Assembly: GCA_017394885.1 (NCBI GenBank)
Contig: JAFPWO010000001.1
Location: 32,625 to 96,624, forward strand
DNA: 64,000 nucleotides
Origin: Lachnospiraceae bacterium
Lineage (GTDB): Bacteria > Bacillota > Clostridia > Lachnospirales > Lachnospiraceae
Reading direction: 5' to 3'
How positions within the stretch are numbered: position 1 is the stretch's first letter; each line of letters opens with the position of its first letter. The notes under the pieces are model-generated. The model was not told the origin of the DNA. It did no database searches and saw only the letters and a program-made list of their open reading frames with translations. Shown in pieces: positions 7,501 to 15,433 of the stretch. Made by a program: the position numbers and the translations under genes.

Positions 7501-8700
7501 TTACTGCCAGTCTTCGAGGACGATGCGGAGCGAATCGTCGCCCGCCAGCGTCTGTACGTTAAAGAGGAACAGAACGTCGGTATAGTCGGAATCCAGGAAC
7601 AGCGAAGAGACCGGATCCGAATAATACCGCGGATCGACAACGGTGATCGTTTTGTAGCTTTCCGTCAGGAACGGCAGGAAGCAGTTGGCATAGGAATCCT
7701 TGAAGACCAGCAGGGTATCATCGTTATCCGCGGTGGTCCGGATCGTGATGAGCGGTTCATTGCCGCCGAAAAAGACCGCGTACGGGTCTTCCCCCTCCAG
7801 CGCGGAAAGATCATAGAAGCTCGCGGAGCTTGCGCCCCGCGCCGTATGCGAAACCAGCACCGCGGCGTCTTTTTTATCGTTTTCATAGACGGTCAGCGCG
7901 TCGCTCTGGGCGGGGATGAAGCCGCTTAAGGAGACCAGTGAACCAAGGAAGCGGTCGCTCACTACGCCGCCGGTAAAAGAGCCCTTTTCCCAGCCCGCCT
8001 GCGGCGCCAGTTTCTCGAAAACGGCTTTCGCCGCCGGGGTGGTCCAGTGATGGTCCGTCAGATAATAAGCCTGGATGCCGTCCGCTTCCACCGCCTCCAT
8101 CAGGGCAAAGCTGTCCGGGACGATGATCTTGTCCAACAGTTTCCCCGTCAGGGTTTCAAAGAAGAGCCGCTCCGAAGCGGTCTGCGCATAGGCCGGAAGC
8201 TTTTCTTCATACAGGCTGACCGCGGTCGGCAAGAGAAGGAAGATCATCTGTCGGAAGTCTTTTCGCTCCGCCAGTTCGTTGACCGCGGCGGCCATCGTTT
8301 TGGCCTGCCCGGCCCGGTACGGGGCAAACGACTCGATCAGGCTTCCGTCGCGGCAGTAATAGACGCCCTGCGATTCCTTTTCCCCCAGGAGAAGCATCAG
8401 ATTGGACCGCAGGCGCATGGCCGTCGCCCGCAGCGGGAACTGGTCGGAAACATATTCCTCCGCCCGGTCCGCGAAGCCTTCCGAGATCGGCGCGCCGAGC
8501 AGCTTTTCCACGCCGGCGAGCGCCCGCTTTTCCGATGCGCTGTAGGCCTGATCCGGCAGCAGCAGGTGGACCGCCATGATGCCCAGCAGCAGAATCAGGA
8601 ACACCTTCCCGAAGGCCGCATAAAAGCGGTCTTTTTCCGCAGCGGGCGGCAAAGCTGGGACACTGTGCTCTGTATTGATATTTTCAGCTTTTTCCTTCAT
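7501..8700 (-). CDS. DHHW family protein (AlgJ/AlgX-like SGNH-type acyltransferase)
   Basis: 399 residues with a basic cytoplasmic N-terminus and one membrane span (about residues 30-50); the rest is extracellular. The TDHHWTT motif near residue 220, which names the family, carries the catalytic Asp-His. LLVFKDSYANC near residue 330 is the serine element, so a Ser-His-Asp set can be assembled as in alginate O-acetyltransferases. The gene lies 54 bases downstream of an MBOAT gene. In known pairs the MBOAT protein moves the acyl group across the membrane and the DHHW/SGNH protein transfers it to a polysaccharide. The acceptor here is unknown. Confidence 0.85.
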   Translation of the reverse strand: MKEKAENINTEHSVPALPPAAEKDRFYAAFGKVFLILLLGIMAVHLLLPDQAYSASEKRALAGVEKLLGAPISEGFADRAEEYVSDQFPLRATAMRLRSNLMLLLGEKESQGVYYCRDGSLIESFAPYRAGQAKTMAAAVNELAERKDFRQMIFLLLPTAVSLYEEKLPAYAQTASERLFFETLTGKLLDKIIVPDSFALMEAVEADGIQAYYLTDHHWTTPAAKAVFEKLAPQAGWEKGSFTGGVVSDRFLGSLVSLSGFIPAQSDALTVYENDKKDAAVLVSHTARGASSASFYDLSALEGEDPYAVFFGGNEPLITIRTTADNDDTLLVFKDSYANCFLPFLTESYKTITVVDPRYYSDPVSSLFLDSDYTDVLFLFNVQTLAGDDSLRIVLEDWQ

Positions 8701-8754
8701 ATTCTGCCTTTTCTGCTCTCTCCCGAAAGCCGGGGAGGGCGGTCAGCGGCCCGC

Positions 8755-10137
8755 TTAAAAGCGGAAATACAGAAACGGATTATAGCTCTGCGCCACCAGG
8801 AAAGCGCTGCAGAGCACAAACAGCAGCGCGCAGACGACGGTGAGCGCGCCGCGGCGCTCCGTCATCAGTTTCTCTCTGAGCCGCAGGAAACAGGGCAGGC
8901 AAAACAGCGCGCCGATCCCCAGCAGCACCCCGTCGGAGCGCAGGAGCCAAAGGCCCGCCGCATCCGCCGCGGCCGCGCCGCCCAGGCCGAACAGATTGGT
9001 AAAGACCTGCCCGACCTCGGAAAGAGAGCCGCACAGGAACATGCCCCAGCCCAGGAATACCAGGAACACGGTATAGACATGCCCGATCCACTTCGGCATC
9101 TTTTTAAAACGGAAGATCACCAGCTTTTCCAGCAGCAGGAGCACGCCGTAGTACAGGCCCCAGAGCACGAAATTCCAGGCCGCCCCATGCCAGAGGCCGG
9201 TCAGCATCCAGACGATAAGGATGTTGAAGATCTGCCGGCGGGTCCCGGCGCGGCTGCCGCCGAGCGGGATATAGACGTACTCCCGGAACCAGGAGCCCAG
9301 CGTCATATGCCAGCGCCGCCAGAACTCCGTAATACTGCCGGACGCGTAGGGCATGCGGAAGTTTTCGGGGAAATCGAAGCCCAGCATCTTTCCGAGGCCG
9401 ATCGCCATGTCCGAATAGCCCGAAAAGTCGAAGTACAGCTGCAGCGAAAAGGCGATCAGCCCGATCCAGGCCGTGAGCACGGAGGCCGGCCCCGTCTGCA
9501 GCCCGGTCCTGTCAAAAACGGCGCCGAGCGTATTGGCCAGCAGCACTTTTTTGCCCAGGCCGAAAAGGAAGCGCGCCATGCCCTCGCCCAGCCCGTCAAA
9601 CGAAACGGTTCTGTCTCCGAGGGCTTTTTCCACTTCCGAATAGCGGACGATGGGCCCGGCGATCAGCTGCGGGAAGAGGGAAATATACAGGCCGAAGAGC
9701 AGCGGGTTTTTCTGCACGCCGATCTTTCCCCGATACAGATCGATCACATAGGAGAGCGCCTGGAAGGTATAGAAAGAAATCCCGATGGGCAGCGGCAGCG
9801 TATGCGCCGAAAGATGCAGCCCGCTCAGGCGGTTGATGATCTCTACCGCGAAGCCGTAGTATTTGAAAAAGCCGAGCAGTCCCAGATTGACGATCAGGCC
9901 GGCGATCAGGATCCCCTTCCGCCACTCCGGGATCTTCTCCATGTAGATCCCGACCGTGTAGTTGAGCAGGATCGAGAGGATCATCAGAATGATATAGACC
10001 GGTTCTCCCCAGGCGTAAAAGACGAGCGAGAACAGAAGCAGGACCAGGTTTTTCGCCTTAAGCCCCGGCAGGACAAAGTAGAGGAGCAGGCAAAGCGGAA
10101 GGAAGAAGAAGACAAAGACCGTACTGCTGAAAACCAT
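8755..10137 (-). CDS. MBOAT family membrane O-acyltransferase (AlgI/PatA-like)
   Basis: 460 residues, about eleven hydrophobic spans. Family signatures are visible: FSGYSDMAIGLGKMLGF, EFWRRWHMTLGSWFREY and TGLWHGAAWNF, whose histidine is the conserved MBOAT residue. Members carry acetyl groups across the cytoplasmic membrane for O-acetylation of exopolysaccharide, peptidoglycan or teichoic acids. The next gene downstream encodes the DHHW partner and the upstream genes encode a DUF4358 protein and two SGNH proteins, so the five genes form one surface-modification operon. Confidence 0.92.
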   Translation of the reverse strand: MVFSSTVFVFFFLPLCLLLYFVLPGLKAKNLVLLLFSLVFYAWGEPVYIILMILSILLNYTVGIYMEKIPEWRKGILIAGLIVNLGLLGFFKYYGFAVEIINRLSGLHLSAHTLPLPIGISFYTFQALSYVIDLYRGKIGVQKNPLLFGLYISLFPQLIAGPIVRYSEVEKALGDRTVSFDGLGEGMARFLFGLGKKVLLANTLGAVFDRTGLQTGPASVLTAWIGLIAFSLQLYFDFSGYSDMAIGLGKMLGFDFPENFRMPYASGSITEFWRRWHMTLGSWFREYVYIPLGGSRAGTRRQIFNILIVWMLTGLWHGAAWNFVLWGLYYGVLLLLEKLVIFRFKKMPKWIGHVYTVFLVFLGWGMFLCGSLSEVGQVFTNLFGLGGAAAADAAGLWLLRSDGVLLGIGALFCLPCFLRLREKLMTERRGALTVVCALLFVLCSAFLVAQSYNPFLYFRF

Positions 10138-10140
10138 TGC

Positions 10141-10641
10141 TTACCTCTCGATCACCGCTTTGACGCGGTTCATCAGTTCTTCGGCATGGTGTCCGGCCGC
10201 ATAGACGACATAGCTCCCGTTCCGGTAGATGCGGGCCTCCTGCATCAGGCCGTACTGGTCCGTTCCGTAGCTGCGGAAGCGGTTTAAGAGCTCTTCTTTG
10301 CGGGCCTGCGCCGCTTTCTGCACGGTATCGGCCTGCGCCGCCTCAGAGAAGCGCACCAGCAGGAGCTCATCCACATCCATAAAATCCGTGGCGGTATAAT
10401 AGACCACCTCGCCGCAGTCCGAGGGCAGCAGGCCGAAGTTCCTCTTCAGCTCCGCTTCCCCGGCGCGGACCGTTCTTTCGGTCAGCTCTTCTGCTTCTAG
10501 AGAGGCGGCCAGCGCGTCAAGGTCCGCATCGGGCACCGCGGACGGCTGCCGCAGGCGCAGCGCAATAAAGACGGAAAGGACGGCCAGCAGCGCCGTCATT
10601 CCCGCCAGAAAAGCGATCTTGTTTTTCCTGTTTTCCTTCAT
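10141..10641 (-). CDS. DUF4358-like membrane-anchored protein
   Basis: 166 residues: a basic start, one hydrophobic segment (about residues 8-27), then an exported domain of about 130 residues. The domain carries DFMDVDELLLVRF and the GSYVVYAAGHHAEEL segment resembling DUF4358 proteins. Such proteins commonly neighbour MBOAT/DHHW genes in Clostridia (from memory, not searched). The gene sits three bases upstream of the MBOAT gene, so it is likely translationally coupled. Role unknown; a structural partner in the acylation complex is an inference. Confidence 0.7.
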   Translation of the reverse strand: MKENRKNKIAFLAGMTALLAVLSVFIALRLRQPSAVPDADLDALAASLEAEELTERTVRAGEAELKRNFGLLPSDCGEVVYYTATDFMDVDELLLVRFSEAAQADTVQKAAQARKEELLNRFRSYGTDQYGLMQEARIYRNGSYVVYAAGHHAEELMNRVKAVIER

Positions 10642-10652
10642 GCCTGCTACGC

Positions 10653-11804
10653 CTACTGTGACTGACTCCTGACATAATCATACCATCTCAGATATGTGGA
10701 AAGCGTATAGTGAATGCCGTCCTGCGTGGAAAAACCCGTCTGCTGCAGATACTCGCCGCAGGCAATATACGCGGCCCGGCACATTTCGGCCATCTCCGCG
10801 TTGAAGCGGTCGACTTCCTCATTCAGCCGGGAGATTTCTATGGCAAAGTATTTCTCCCCGTCGCTCGGCCCGACCGAGCAGAAGAAGAAGCGGACATTCG
10901 GATATGTATCCGTCAGCTCGTTGATCACCGCGCTGTAGTCGGCGGCCTTGGTGGCCGGGGCATAGCGGTAGGTCGAAGCACAGTCATTGACACCCATCCA
11001 GATGTAGACCGCGGAGACGTTTTCTTCCGCAAGCAAGGCTTTCAGCTGCGGGACCGCGCTGTCGCGGAACCAGATGAAGCCTTCGCCTTCCTTATCGATA
11101 AACCGGTCATTTTCCCGGTCATAATTGACATACAGACGCACGCCTGTCATGCGGGAGTCCCCGATCCACACCCGGAGGCCCTCCGCTGCAGGCCGTGTTT
11201 CTTCTGCCGTCGTTGGCTGCGTTTCCGGCGGGACGGTTTCCGCGGGAGCTGTCGTTTCCGGCGGCGCGGCCGTCTCGGGCGGGACCGTCTCTGAAGGCGT
11301 CTCCGGCGGCGCCTGTGTAGCCGGCGGGGCGGGAGCCGACGTCTCGGCAGGCTGCGTTTCCGGCGGGACGGTTTCCGCAGGAGCTGTCGTTTCCGGCGGA
11401 GCGGTCTCAGACGGCGTTTCCGGCGGCGCCTGTGTAGCCGCCGTGGCGGGCTGCGTCTCCGGCGGGACCGTCTCTGAAGGCGACTCCGGCGGCGCGGACG
11501 TCTCCGGACTCCTGCTTTCCGGCGGCACGGCCGCAGCAGACGTTTCGGGGACAGATTCCGCAGTCTCTTCCGGCTTTTCCTTTGTCTCCTCCGCCACAAG
11601 GATCGGCGCCGGCAGCGTTGTTTTCTCCCGGACCCGGATCACCCCGGGCAGCGTGGCATTTTCTGTTTTCTTCTGTCCGGCTTCGCTTCGGTGCGCCTGA
11701 ACATAGGCAAAAACCGCAACCAGAACCAAGGCTCCCAAAACGGCAGCCCAGATCCGGCGCGGGATCTTCCGCCTGTTCTTTTTCGGGTCCTTCGCTGAAC
11801 GCAT
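10653..11804 (-). CDS. Membrane-anchored SGNH hydrolase/acyltransferase with Pro-Thr-Glu linker
   Basis: 383 residues. A basic N-terminus and a single span (about residues 18-38) are followed by a 120-residue low-complexity linker (about 80-205) built from repeats of ETVPPETQPA type. An SGNH domain follows: block I IGDSRMTG (serine nucleophile), block III WMGVNDC (Asn) and block V DGIHYTL (Asp-His). The linker could span the cell wall and place the catalytic domain outside. The gene is in the O-acylation operon, so deacetylation or acyl transfer on a surface glycan is the likely job. The repeated DNA in the linker is prone to length variation. Confidence 0.85.
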   Translation of the reverse strand: MRSAKDPKKNRRKIPRRIWAAVLGALVLVAVFAYVQAHRSEAGQKKTENATLPGVIRVREKTTLPAPILVAEETKEKPEETAESVPETSAAAVPPESRSPETSAPPESPSETVPPETQPATAATQAPPETPSETAPPETTAPAETVPPETQPAETSAPAPPATQAPPETPSETVPPETAAPPETTAPAETVPPETQPTTAEETRPAAEGLRVWIGDSRMTGVRLYVNYDRENDRFIDKEGEGFIWFRDSAVPQLKALLAEENVSAVYIWMGVNDCASTYRYAPATKAADYSAVINELTDTYPNVRFFFCSVGPSDGEKYFAIEISRLNEEVDRFNAEMAEMCRAAYIACGEYLQQTGFSTQDGIHYTLSTYLRWYDYVRSQSQ

Positions 11805-11817
11805 CGCTGTCCTTTTT

Positions 11818-12939
11818 TCAGAATCCGACTTTGGCCCTAAGATTATTCAGCCACTTCTGGGTCCACACCGAGGTAAAATGAATGCCGTCCTGCATCAGAT
11901 CGGCTTCGGAAAAGCTCTGTGAAGCATCCACATAGGTCCAGCCCCGGCGATTGCACATCGCCTGCAGAAGCGCATTATATCCGGCAATATTGCCCAGCTG
12001 CGGATACCGCGCCGTCCCGGCGGCTCCCACCGGCAGGACATTTCCCACATAGATCCGCGTGGAGGGCGAGCGTCTCTGGAAATCCAGGATGAATTCTTCA
12101 TAGATCCGGGCGGCTTCGGCGTTTCCGTGGGCGATGATATCGTCCACCCCGTTTAAGAAGACGATCTTGGCGGGATAGCGGGCTGCCGCCGCGCGTCCCA
12201 TATCATAATGGACGTCGATCTGGGAATACATCCAGTAGACCTGCGAATCCGGCCAGAAATGCCAGACCGAAAAACCGGACGCCCGGGAATCTCCGAAGAG
12301 AAAGGTCTGGCCGCTGACCACCGCAGTGGACGTCGGCGTAACCGTTGTCGCCGCGGTGGTCGCGGCAGCCCGGGACGACTCCGCGATCGAAGCCTGGCGC
12401 GACGCTTCCGCGCGGGAGGATTCCGCGAGCCACGCCTGATAGGCGGCTTCGCGGGACGATTCCTCGATGGATGCGGCGATGGATGACTGGATCGACGATT
12501 CCACCCGGCTTTCGTGCTCGGACTGGCCTTCCCCGGCCGCCGCCTGCCGGGAGGCTTCGCGGATCGAGGCGATCACCGATTCGTAGAGCCGAGCCGCTTC
12601 CACGGAAGCCGCGACCGACTCTTCTACAGACGCCTCCACGGAAAGAGATTCCGCCACAGACGACTCATAGGCAGAAACGACCAGATAGATACTTTCATCG
12701 ACCGAATCCTGGATCCGTTTCTGCCGGGAGCTTTCCGCCCGGAAAACGACCTCCGCCGCCCCGGAAGGATCCGCGGCCGCGGCGGCCTGCAGACGGCTCT
12801 TTAAGCTCGCGTCCACCGCCAGATCCGACGCAGCGCTCGCCCGCCCGATCAGCGCGGTCACAAAAAAGACTGCCAGCAGGGAAAAACCCAACAGCAGCAG
12901 CCGGGACCATCTTCTGTTTTGAGGCTGATCATCCTTCAT
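11818..12939 (-). CDS. Membrane-anchored SGNH hydrolase/acyltransferase with Ser-Ala-Glu linker
   Basis: 373 residues. An N-terminal span (about residues 13-32) is followed by a long linker (about 60-200) of SVEAS/AEESS-type repeats that could be extended or coiled, then an SGNH domain. The domain shows FGDSRASGF (Ser), FLNGVDD (Asn position) and DGIHFTSVW (Asp-His). It is a paralogue of the next gene by domain, yet its linker composition is entirely different. It is the first gene of the surface O-acylation operon (12939 to 7501). The 225 bases upstream to the divergent CooC-like gene must hold its promoter, which was not clearly recognised. Confidence 0.85.
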   Translation of the reverse strand: MKDDQPQNRRWSRLLLLGFSLLAVFFVTALIGRASAASDLAVDASLKSRLQAAAAADPSGAAEVVFRAESSRQKRIQDSVDESIYLVVSAYESSVAESLSVEASVEESVAASVEAARLYESVIASIREASRQAAAGEGQSEHESRVESSIQSSIAASIEESSREAAYQAWLAESSRAEASRQASIAESSRAAATTAATTVTPTSTAVVSGQTFLFGDSRASGFSVWHFWPDSQVYWMYSQIDVHYDMGRAAAARYPAKIVFLNGVDDIIAHGNAEAARIYEEFILDFQRRSPSTRIYVGNVLPVGAAGTARYPQLGNIAGYNALLQAMCNRRGWTYVDASQSFSEADLMQDGIHFTSVWTQKWLNNLRAKVGF

Positions 12940-13096
12940 AAAAACCCCGGAAAGGGAGCCGCGCGCCTGCCGGCGGCAGCTTCCCGTCGCTGCCCTACAT
13001 TATAAAAAGGGCACCGCAAAAATGCAAGCGAAGAAACATCCGGATTTCTTCCGCGCAAAGCGCGTACCTTTCTTTTTTTGCGATGATATTTTCCGC

Positions 13097-13125
13097 TTGT
13101 TAAGCTCTCAAGAAAATGATATATT
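13097..13125 (+). promoter_or_regulatory. Promoter of the CooC-like gene and nickel/dehydratase block
   Basis: TTGTTA and TATATT with a 17-base spacer. Transcription would start near 13132, the position of an in-frame ATG, which makes the downstream ATG at 13165 (with a proper ribosome site) the real start. Confidence 0.65.
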
Positions 13126-13164
13126 GTTTTAATGGAAAGTCGTACGGTACTGCTGGAGGAAAGC

Positions 13165-13923
13165 ATGCATCAAGCTACAGTCATGGCACTGACCGGCAAA
13201 GGCGGCGTCGGAAAGACGTCTCTTTCTGCTGCGATCATTCGGATCTTAACGGAAGAAAAGCCGGAAGCGAAAATTCTTGCGATCGACGCGGACCCCGCCA
13301 TCGGCCTGTCCGTGGCCCTCGGCATTGAAGTCGCGGAAACACTGGACGATATCCGTCTCCGCGTCGCCAAAAACGTGACCGAAGGCCTGAGCGAGACCCA
13401 GGACATTCTGGCGGAAGCAAAATTTCGTCTTTTTGAAGCCATGAAAGAACAGCACGGCTTTGCTTTTCTTGCGATCGGACGCCCCGAGGCGGCCGGCTGT
13501 TACTGTGCCATCAACACGTACCTGCGGCAGGTCATCAGCCTGCTCGTGAATGAATTCGACTACGTCGTCATCGACGGCGAGGCCGGCATCGAGCAGATCA
13601 ACCGCCGCGTCATGGAGAAGGTCACGCACCTTCTGTGCGTCTCCGACCAGAGCCGCAAGGGCATCCAGATCATCTCGACGATCAAAGAGGTGGCGGACAC
13701 CCTCGTCGCAGCCGACCAGGTCGGCGCGGTCTTAAACCGCGTCCTCCTGCCGGAAAAGATAACGGAGACCGAGATCGGCGGCGTGCCGCTCATCGCCGTG
13801 ATCCCGCCCGACCCGCGGCACGCGGAAAACGACATCGAAGGGAAAAGCGTCTTCAACCTGCCGGAAGACTCCGTGATCCTGCAGGGAGCACGGGAAATAC
13901 TGGAGAAAATGCAGATCGTGTAA
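13165..13923 (+). CDS. CooC/AcsF-type nickel-insertion ATPase
   Basis: 252 residues from ATG 13165, preceded by GGAGGA. The deviant Walker A motif GKGGVGKTS is at residues 11-19 and DADPAIGL follows near residue 41, as in the MinD/CooC class. A CYC pair (C112, C114) sits in AAGCYCAINTYLR, equivalent by my count to the CxC that binds metal at the CooC dimer interface. DGEAGIEQ.NRR is the usual Walker B-region signature. CooC proteins use ATP to load nickel into CO dehydrogenase or acetyl-CoA synthase. Neither complete enzyme is in the window; the downstream genes are dehydratase-like subunits, an acetyl-CoA synthase-like fragment and CooT. A nickel-delivery role for that block is therefore the inference. 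Confidence 0.88.
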   Translation: MHQATVMALTGKGGVGKTSLSAAIIRILTEEKPEAKILAIDADPAIGLSVALGIEVAETLDDIRLRVAKNVTEGLSETQDILAEAKFRLFEAMKEQHGFAFLAIGRPEAAGCYCAINTYLRQVISLLVNEFDYVVIDGEAGIEQINRRVMEKVTHLLCVSDQSRKGIQIISTIKEVADTLVAADQVGAVLNRVLLPEKITETEIGGVPLIAVIPPDPRHAENDIEGKSVFNLPEDSVILQGAREILEKMQIV

Positions 13924-14010
13924 CGCCTGCAGCAGCCCCGCCCCGGCGGACGCCCCCGTCCGCCCTTTCACGGGACCTCATCCTGAAAGGGCACGGATAC
14001 TATACTTTTT

Positions 14011-14198
14011 CCGCGCGAGCAGGCCGATTGAGGCTTTTGCGCGAGCAATTCCGAATCTTGATCCCGGCTCACGCGAGCACGGAACTTTCGAGGAATATTG
14101 AACGAAGTGAACTGATTCCGAGAAAGTTTTGTGCGAACAAGGAGCCGGAAGGAAACCGGATGCGAGCGCAAAAAATGAAAAACCAGCCGCGAGCGCGA
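14011..14198. repeat. Large imperfect palindrome between the CooC-like and dehydratase-like genes
   Basis: Nested complementary segments: CGCGCGAGC with GAGCGCG, TTTTGCGC (14035-14042) with GCGCAAAA (14166-14173), CCGGCTC with GAGCCGG, and a central stem of AACTTTC..GGAAT (14083-14096) with ATTCC..GAAAGTT (14115-14128). Together they could fold a roughly 190-base transcript into one long hairpin. It fills most of the 310-base gap. It may be a dispersed extragenic repeat, a folded leader or an RNA processing site; no coding potential is convincing. Confidence 0.6.
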
Positions 14199-14233
14199 AG
14201 CTATATGCGCACATTTTTAGGAAGGGAGGTCCT

Positions 14234-15433
14234 ATGAAAGATCTCAAATACCTGATTGAATTTGAAAACCTGCTGGAGGACGCGGACAACGCCCTCGTCC
14301 GGCAGGCGCAGGAGGAAGGAGGACTGGCGGTCGGCTATACCTGCTATCACATGCCGGAAGTGCTGTGCAACGTGGGCAACTGCTTCTCCGTACGCATCCG
14401 CGCACCGCGTACGGCGTCGATCGATATCGCCACCTACTACATGTCCAACTACACCTGCGAGTACGCCCGGTCTCTGCTCGAGCGTGCGATCGAAGGCGGC
14501 TATCAGTTCCTCGACGCCTTTGCCGGCGTGGACGCCTGCTCCGCCATGAACCGCTGCTACGAGCACATGGAGATCCTGAACTGCAACACCAAGCCGAACT
14601 TCTTTGTGAGCCACTGCGATATCCCGTATAAGATCGAGACTTATACGGTAGAACAGATGCGCACGCAGATGCGCCTGCACCTGCTGGACGAGCTCTCCGC
14701 CCGCTACGGCGTGGATACCTCGGACGAAGCGCTGCTGGCCGCCGTGGAGGAACACAACGAAGTCTGCCGGATCCTGACCGAGATCGGCAAGCTGCGCGCG
14801 CTGCCGAATCCGCCCGTGACCGGGTATGAGTATCACGTCCTAAATCTGGTCAGCTACTGCTGCCCCAAGCGCCTGATCCTGCCGAAGCTGCGCGAAACGC
14901 TCGAGGAGATCAAAACCCGCGAAATCGATGAGAAGCCGCGGTTCCGCGCGAAGGTCGCGGTCGTCGGCTCCGAGATCGACGATCTGGACTTCACGAAGCT
15001 CCTGGAAGACGCCGGCGCCCTGGTCGTGGCCGACCGCTACTGCTACGGTTCCACGCCCGGCCGCGAAGAGATCGTGATCAAAGAAGGCGAAGATATCTTA
15101 ACGCAGATCGTCCGGCACTACATGGAGACCAGTGAGTGCGCCCGCTACATGAGCGCGGAGAAGATCACGCAGCGCCGCGAGACCGCGGACCGCATTGCCC
15201 GTGAAAACGGCGCCGAGGGCATCATTTACGAGCAGATGAAGTTCTGCGACTTCTGGGCCTTCGAACGGCCGCTCGCGAGCCACATCCTGCACGATGAATA
15301 CGGCTGGCCGGTGCTCTCCATCGACCGCCCGTACAATGTGCGCAACTCCGGGCAGCTTCGGACCCGATTCCAGGCCTTTGTAGAGGCCCTGGAAATCAAA
15401 CGCATTCACGCGGAAGAGGAGGCGAAAGCATGA
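14234..15433 (+). CDS. 2-hydroxyacyl-CoA dehydratase-like subunit (HgdB/double-cubane family)
   Basis: 399 residues from ATG 14234, four bases after GGGAGGT; a longer in-frame start at 14129 lies inside the palindrome and is rejected. It is the counterpart of the 1329-2531 protein, with the same GYTCYHMPEVL motif, RAPR..S.D.ATYYMSN block, ALVVADRYCYGSTPGREEI, KFCDFW and GQLRTRFQAF motifs and conserved cysteines. Family knowledge: such subunits hold [4Fe-4S] or double-cubane clusters that accept low-potential electrons from an ATP-driven activator. Here the activator is encoded at 17399. Its stop overlaps the next start as ATGA. The association with nickel-handling genes is unusual for this family. 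Confidence 0.88.
   Translation: MKDLKYLIEFENLLEDADNALVRQAQEEGGLAVGYTCYHMPEVLCNVGNCFSVRIRAPRTASIDIATYYMSNYTCEYARSLLERAIEGGYQFLDAFAGVDACSAMNRCYEHMEILNCNTKPNFFVSHCDIPYKIETYTVEQMRTQMRLHLLDELSARYGVDTSDEALLAAVEEHNEVCRILTEIGKLRALPNPPVTGYEYHVLNLVSYCCPKRLILPKLRETLEEIKTREIDEKPRFRAKVAVVGSEIDDLDFTKLLEDAGALVVADRYCYGSTPGREEIVIKEGEDILTQIVRHYMETSECARYMSAEKITQRRETADRIARENGAEGIIYEQMKFCDFWAFERPLASHILHDEYGWPVLSIDRPYNVRNSGQLRTRFQAFVEALEIKRIHAEEEAKA

Noticed and set aside
8047..10287. 746-codon open frame on the plus strand
   Set aside because: It is antisense to the MBOAT and DHHW genes, has Arg/Gln/His-rich composition and no ribosome site; GC-rich shadow frame.
11147..11700. Repeats in the SGNH gene resembling a CRISPR or tandem array
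   Set aside because: Period follows codons of a Pro-Thr-Glu stalk; no conserved direct repeats with unique spacers.
13132..13164. Upstream ATG start for the CooC-like protein
   Set aside because: It coincides with the predicted transcription start and has no ribosome site; ATG 13165 follows GGAGGA.
14129..14233. Longer start for the 14234 dehydratase-like subunit
   Set aside because: The extension lies in the palindromic element and lacks homology to the paralogue; GGGAGGT marks 14234.
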